This document shows, one piece after another, positions 14,786 to 16,766 of a stretch of DNA of 16,766 bases (position 1 is its first letter; each line of letters begins with the position of its first letter). The notes below the pieces were generated by a model. The model saw nothing but the letters and a program-made list of their open reading frames with translations. It was not told the origin of the DNA and did no database searches. Source of the stretch: an uncultured Actinomycetes bacterium (GTDB taxonomy: Bacteria > Actinomycetota > Thermoleophilia > Gaiellales > F1-60-MAGs149); contig CAIQOY010000303.1 in assembly GCA_903873565.1 (NCBI GenBank), positions 1 to 16,766 of the forward strand. The letters run 5' to 3'. Made by a program: the position numbers and the translations under genes.

Positions 14786-15153
14786 CAGAGCACCTCCGGG
14801 GCGAGGGAGACGATGCGCATGAAGTTCTTCTCGCGCAGCTCGCGCGCGACGGGCCCGAAGATGCGGGTGCCGCGCGGGTTGCCGGCGGGATCGATGATCA
14901 CGGCCGCGTTGTCGTCGAAGCGGATGTTCGTGCCGTCGTCGCGGTGGTGCGACTTCGTGGTGCGCACGACGACCGCGTGCACGACCTCGCCCTTCTTGAC
15001 GGTGCCGTTCGGCGTCGCCTGCTTGACCGTGGCCACGATGATGTCCCCCACGCCGGCGTAGCGGCGGTGGGACCCGCCGCGGACGCGGATGCAGAGGATC
15101 TCGCGGGCGCCGGTGTTGTCGGCCACGCGGAGGCGGGACTCCTGCTGGATCAC
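14785..15153 (-). CDS. rplN: 50S ribosomal protein L14
   Basis: L14 lies at the subunit interface and makes intersubunit bridges. The true start is the GTG at 15153-15151, giving 122 residues beginning MIQQESRLRVADNTGAREIL. A much longer frame to about 15876 is only the antisense-like shadow of rpsQ in another frame. Typical sequences are VGDIIVATVKQATPNGTVKK, VVHAVVVRTTKSHHRDDGT and PRGTRIFGPVARELREKNF. The start overlaps the rpsQ TGA as GTGA (15150-15153). Confidence 0.97.
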   Translation of the reverse strand: MIQQESRLRVADNTGAREILCIRVRGGSHRRYAGVGDIIVATVKQATPNGTVKKGEVVHAVVVRTTKSHHRDDGTNIRFDDNAAVIIDPAGNPRGTRIFGPVARELREKNFMRIVSLAPEVL

Positions 15154-15842
15154 TTGGCCACCTCGACGATCTCGACCAGGCGCCAGCGCTTCGTCTTCGA
15201 GAGCGGGCGGGTCTCGACGACGCGCACGGTGTCGCCGATCTTGGCCTCGTTCTTCTCGTCGTGCGCGTGCAGGGTCATCGAGCGGCGCATGATCTTCTTG
15301 TACTTCGGGTGCGCCTTGAGGACGTCGACCCGCACCGTGATCGTCTGCTCCATCTTGTCGGAGGTGACGACGCCGCGGCGCTCGCGGCGGGTGCCGAGCT
15401 CGGCCTCCTTGGCCGGCGTGCGGACGTACTCGCCGCCGCCCGTCTCGCCGCGGCGGCGACGGCGCGCGGCCGCGGACTTCTGGCGCAGCTCGGCGCGCTC
15501 CGCGGCCGTGGTGCGCACGCGGCGCGGCCGGGGGTTGCGCGGGGCGCGCTTCTTCTTCTCCTTGGGGGCCTCGGCGGGAGCCTCCTCCGCCGGCGCCTCC
15601 TCGGCGGCGGCCTCGGCCACGGGCTCCTCGGCGGGAGCCTCCTCGGCCGGAGCCTCGTCGGCGGCGGCCTCGGCCACGGGCTCCTCGGCGGGAGCCTCCT
15701 CGGCCGGAGCCTCCTCGGCGCCGGCCTCGGCCACGGGCTCCTCGGCGGGGGCCTCGTCGGCGGGAGCCTCCTCGGCCTCGGCGGCGGGCGCCTCGTCCAC
15801 GGGGGTCTCCTCCACCTCGGTGTTCTCGGTCTCGTCGCTCAC
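15150..15842 (-). CDS. rpsQ: 30S ribosomal protein S17 with a long repeat-rich N-terminal extension
   Basis: S17 is a primary 16S rRNA binder in the body of the small subunit. The normal S17 core is residues about 151-230 (RRGVVTSDKMEQTITVRVDV to LVEIVEVAK), the usual length of about 80. In front of it lies an unusual 150-residue extension: an acidic Ala/Glu/Pro region (1-93) holding a 19-residue repeat (three full units at 24-80, a partial one at 81-93), then a strongly basic region (94-135, KEKKKRAPRNPRPRR onward). The GTG start (15842-15840) overlaps the rpmC TGA as GTGA, the same junction type used elsewhere in the cluster. The frame is open throughout and no start with a good ribosome site directly precedes the core, so I keep the long form. 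Confidence 0.9.
   Translation of the reverse strand: MSDETENTEVEETPVDEAPAAEAEEAPADEAPAEEPVAEAGAEEAPAEEAPAEEPVAEAAADEAPAEEAPAEEPVAEAAAEEAPAEEAPAEAPKEKKKRAPRNPRPRRVRTTAAERAELRQKSAAARRRRRGETGGGEYVRTPAKEAELGTRRERRGVVTSDKMEQTITVRVDVLKAHPKYKKIMRRSMTLHAHDEKNEAKIGDTVRVVETRPLSKTKRWRLVEIVEVAK
15564..15773 (-). repeat. 57-base tandem repeat inside rpsQ
   Basis: A 57-base unit is repeated head to tail at 15773-15603 (three full units) with a partial fourth to 15564. The plus-strand marker CGGCCACGGGCTCCTCGGC recurs at 15614, 15671 and 15728, exactly 57 bases apart. Each unit encodes 19 residues of the type EEAPAEEAPAEEPVAEAAA, so copy-number changes would not shift the frame. Confidence 0.9.
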
Positions 15843-16048
15843 CGCGCGCCGCCCTCCTGGCCCTCGGCCATCTCACCCTGCACCGTCAGAAGGCGCGCGA
15901 GCTCGCGCCGCGCCAGGTTCAGGCGCGACGTGTCCTCCAGCGCGCCGGTGGCGTGCTGGAAGCGCAGGTTGAACAGCTCCTGGCGCGCGTCGGCGACCTG
16001 CTTGGCGACGTCGTCGGGGCTCAGCTCCCGGATCTCACTAGCCTTCAA
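15839..16048 (-). CDS. rpmC: 50S ribosomal protein L29
   Basis: L29 lies near the polypeptide exit tunnel, where it contacts SRP and trigger factor. I place the start at a TTG (16048-16046), giving 69 residues that begin MKASEIRELSPDD, the standard L29 opening. The ribosome site GAGAGGG (16063-16057) lies eight bases before this TTG. A GTG at 16057-16055 would add three residues (MIS) but directly abuts that site, leaving no spacing. Other typical sequence is ELFNLRFQHATGALEDTSRL. The start lies inside the end of rplP (11-base overlap), and the TGA overlaps the rpsQ GTG. Confidence 0.93.
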   Translation of the reverse strand: MKASEIRELSPDDVAKQVADARQELFNLRFQHATGALEDTSRLNLARRELARLLTVQGEMAEGQEGGAR

Positions 16049-16463
16049 AGAGATCACCCTCTCGCGTCACGAACGCGCAGCGGATCGGCAGCTTCTGGGC
16101 GGCGAGGCGCATCGCCTCGCGGGCCAGGGGCTCCGGCACGCCGGCCAGCTCGAACATGATCCGGCCCGGGCGCACGACGGCGACCCAGAACTCCGGCGAG
16201 CCCTTGCCCGAGCCCATGCGGGTCTCGGCGGGCTTCTTGGTGACGGGCTTGTCGGGGAAGACCGTGATCCAGACCTTGCCGCCGCGCTTGATCTTGCGGG
16301 TCATGGCGATACGGGCGGCCTCGATCTGGCGGGCCGTGATCCAGCCCTCCTCGAGCGCCTTCAGGCCGTACTCGCCGAAGGTGACGCGGGCGTGGCCCTT
16401 GGTCTCGCCGGTGCGGCGGCCCCGGTGCACGCGGCGGTGCTTGACGCGACGCGGCATCAGCAT
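16038..16463 (-). CDS. rplP: 50S ribosomal protein L16
   Basis: L16 organises the A-site tRNA region of the large subunit. The 141 residues start MLMPRRVKHRRVHRGRRTGE and include GEYGLKALEEGWITARQIEA, ARIAMTRKIKRGGKVWITVF, PAETRMGSGKGSPEFWVAVV and LAREAMRLAAQKLPI, all family signatures. The ATG at 16463 shares one base with the rpsC TGA. A second in-frame ATG two codons on (MPRR) is possible but gives a less usual N terminus. Confidence 0.97.
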   Translation of the reverse strand: MLMPRRVKHRRVHRGRRTGETKGHARVTFGEYGLKALEEGWITARQIEAARIAMTRKIKRGGKVWITVFPDKPVTKKPAETRMGSGKGSPEFWVAVVRPGRIMFELAGVPEPLAREAMRLAAQKLPIRCAFVTREGDLFEG

Positions 16464-16766
16464 CAGGACTCACCCCCCTCGGACTCGGCGGCGGGCTCGT
16501 CGGCGGGGGCCTCGGCCTCGGCGGCGGGCGCCTCCTCGGCGACCGGCTCCGCGGCGGGGGCCTCCTCGACCACGGCCTCCTCGACCACGGCCTCGGGGGC
16601 CTCGGCGGCGGGGGCCTCGAGGACCTCCTCCACCACGGTCTCCTCGACCACGGCCTCCTCGGCCGGCGGCGTCTCGGGGCGCGGGCGCGCGCGTCGGCCG
16701 GCGGGGACCGACGGGCCGCTCAGGCGCGGCTGGTTCGGGCCGCCGGGGCCGCCCTGGCCGCCGCGC
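16463..16766 (-). CDS. rpsC: 30S ribosomal protein S3, acidic C-terminal tail only (5' part outside window)
   Basis: The frame enters from the right edge and ends at TGA 16465-16463, leaving the last 100 residues. The first part is Gly/Pro/Arg-rich (GGQGGPGGPNQPRLSG, then ARPRPETPP), and the rest is a run of Glu, Ala, Val and Pro (EEAVVEETVVEEV, PAAEAPEAVVEE) ending ESEGGES. The KH and S3 domains are outside the window. I call it rpsC because it sits directly before rplP in the fixed order rplV-rpsC-rplP-rpmC and because S3 proteins of Actinobacteria often carry such tails. Nothing inside the visible part proves S3. Confidence 0.8.
   Translation of the reverse strand, partial: RGGQGGPGGPNQPRLSGPSVPAGRRARPRPETPPAEEAVVEETVVEEVLEAPAAEAPEAVVEEAVVEEAPAAEPVAEEAPAAEAEAPADEPAAESEGGES

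Noticed and set aside
15564..15773. CRISPR-like or mobile-element repeat
   Set aside because: The units are directly adjacent with no spacers, are in frame within rpsQ and encode a repeated peptide, so it is a coding tandem repeat.
15154..15876. A 363-residue form of L14 with a long Arg/Gly-rich N terminus
   Set aside because: The extra part is the rpsQ repeat read in another frame. L14 has its normal 122 residues from the GTG at 15153.

Overview
The window is chromosomal DNA of very high G+C content. Codon third positions are almost all G or C. It carries most of one continuous ribosomal-protein superoperon on the minus strand: the tail of the S10 region, then the spc region, then the alpha region. 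The gene order, the zinc-binding forms of S4, S14 and L36, the Ala/Glu-rich tails on ribosomal proteins and the G+C content suggest an actinobacterium. The style of RpoA and the neighbourhood lead me to guess the class Thermoleophilia (a Solirubrobacter, Conexibacter or Patulibacter relative). That placement is an inference and was not tested by any search.

From right to left, which is the direction of transcription, the layout is: 3' end of rpsC (cut by the window edge), rplP, rpmC, rpsQ, rplN, rplX, rplE, rpsN (zinc type, rpsZ), rpsH, rplF, rplR, rpsE, rpmD, rplO, secY, adk, map. A 112-base gap follows, holding a candidate promoter and a hairpin-forming leader. Next come rpmJ, rpsM, rpsK, rpsD, rpoA and rplQ. 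Junctions are very tight, mostly one-base (TGATG) or four-base (GTGA) stop/start overlaps, as expected for translationally coupled genes. rpmJ and rpmD are short genes (37 and 58 codons) read directly from the sequence. infA, often found between map and rpmJ, is not in the window.

Downstream of rplQ the same strand continues with a DUF1795/DcrB-like protein, a small DoxX-like membrane protein, truA (tRNA pseudouridine synthase) and surE (nucleotidase). These follow with short gaps and may be read through from the alpha operon. After a 68-base gap with a candidate promoter comes a large gene for an 821-residue secreted protein that I cannot assign to a known function. It has a signal peptide, an Ig-like domain at each end, a hydrophobic/helical middle and twelve cysteines. 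At the left edge, the end of an unrecognised plus-strand gene converges on it, with only 12 bases between the two stops.

The window is mainly core translation (ribosomal proteins), transcription (RpoA), protein export (SecY), N-terminal methionine removal (Map) and nucleotide balance (Adk). The most unusual points are the roughly 150-residue repeat-rich N-terminal extension on S17, the matching acidic tail on S3, the missing infA, and the uncharacterised secreted protein. I found no CRISPR array, mobile element, tRNA or rRNA, and no gene-free stretch longer than 300 bases.
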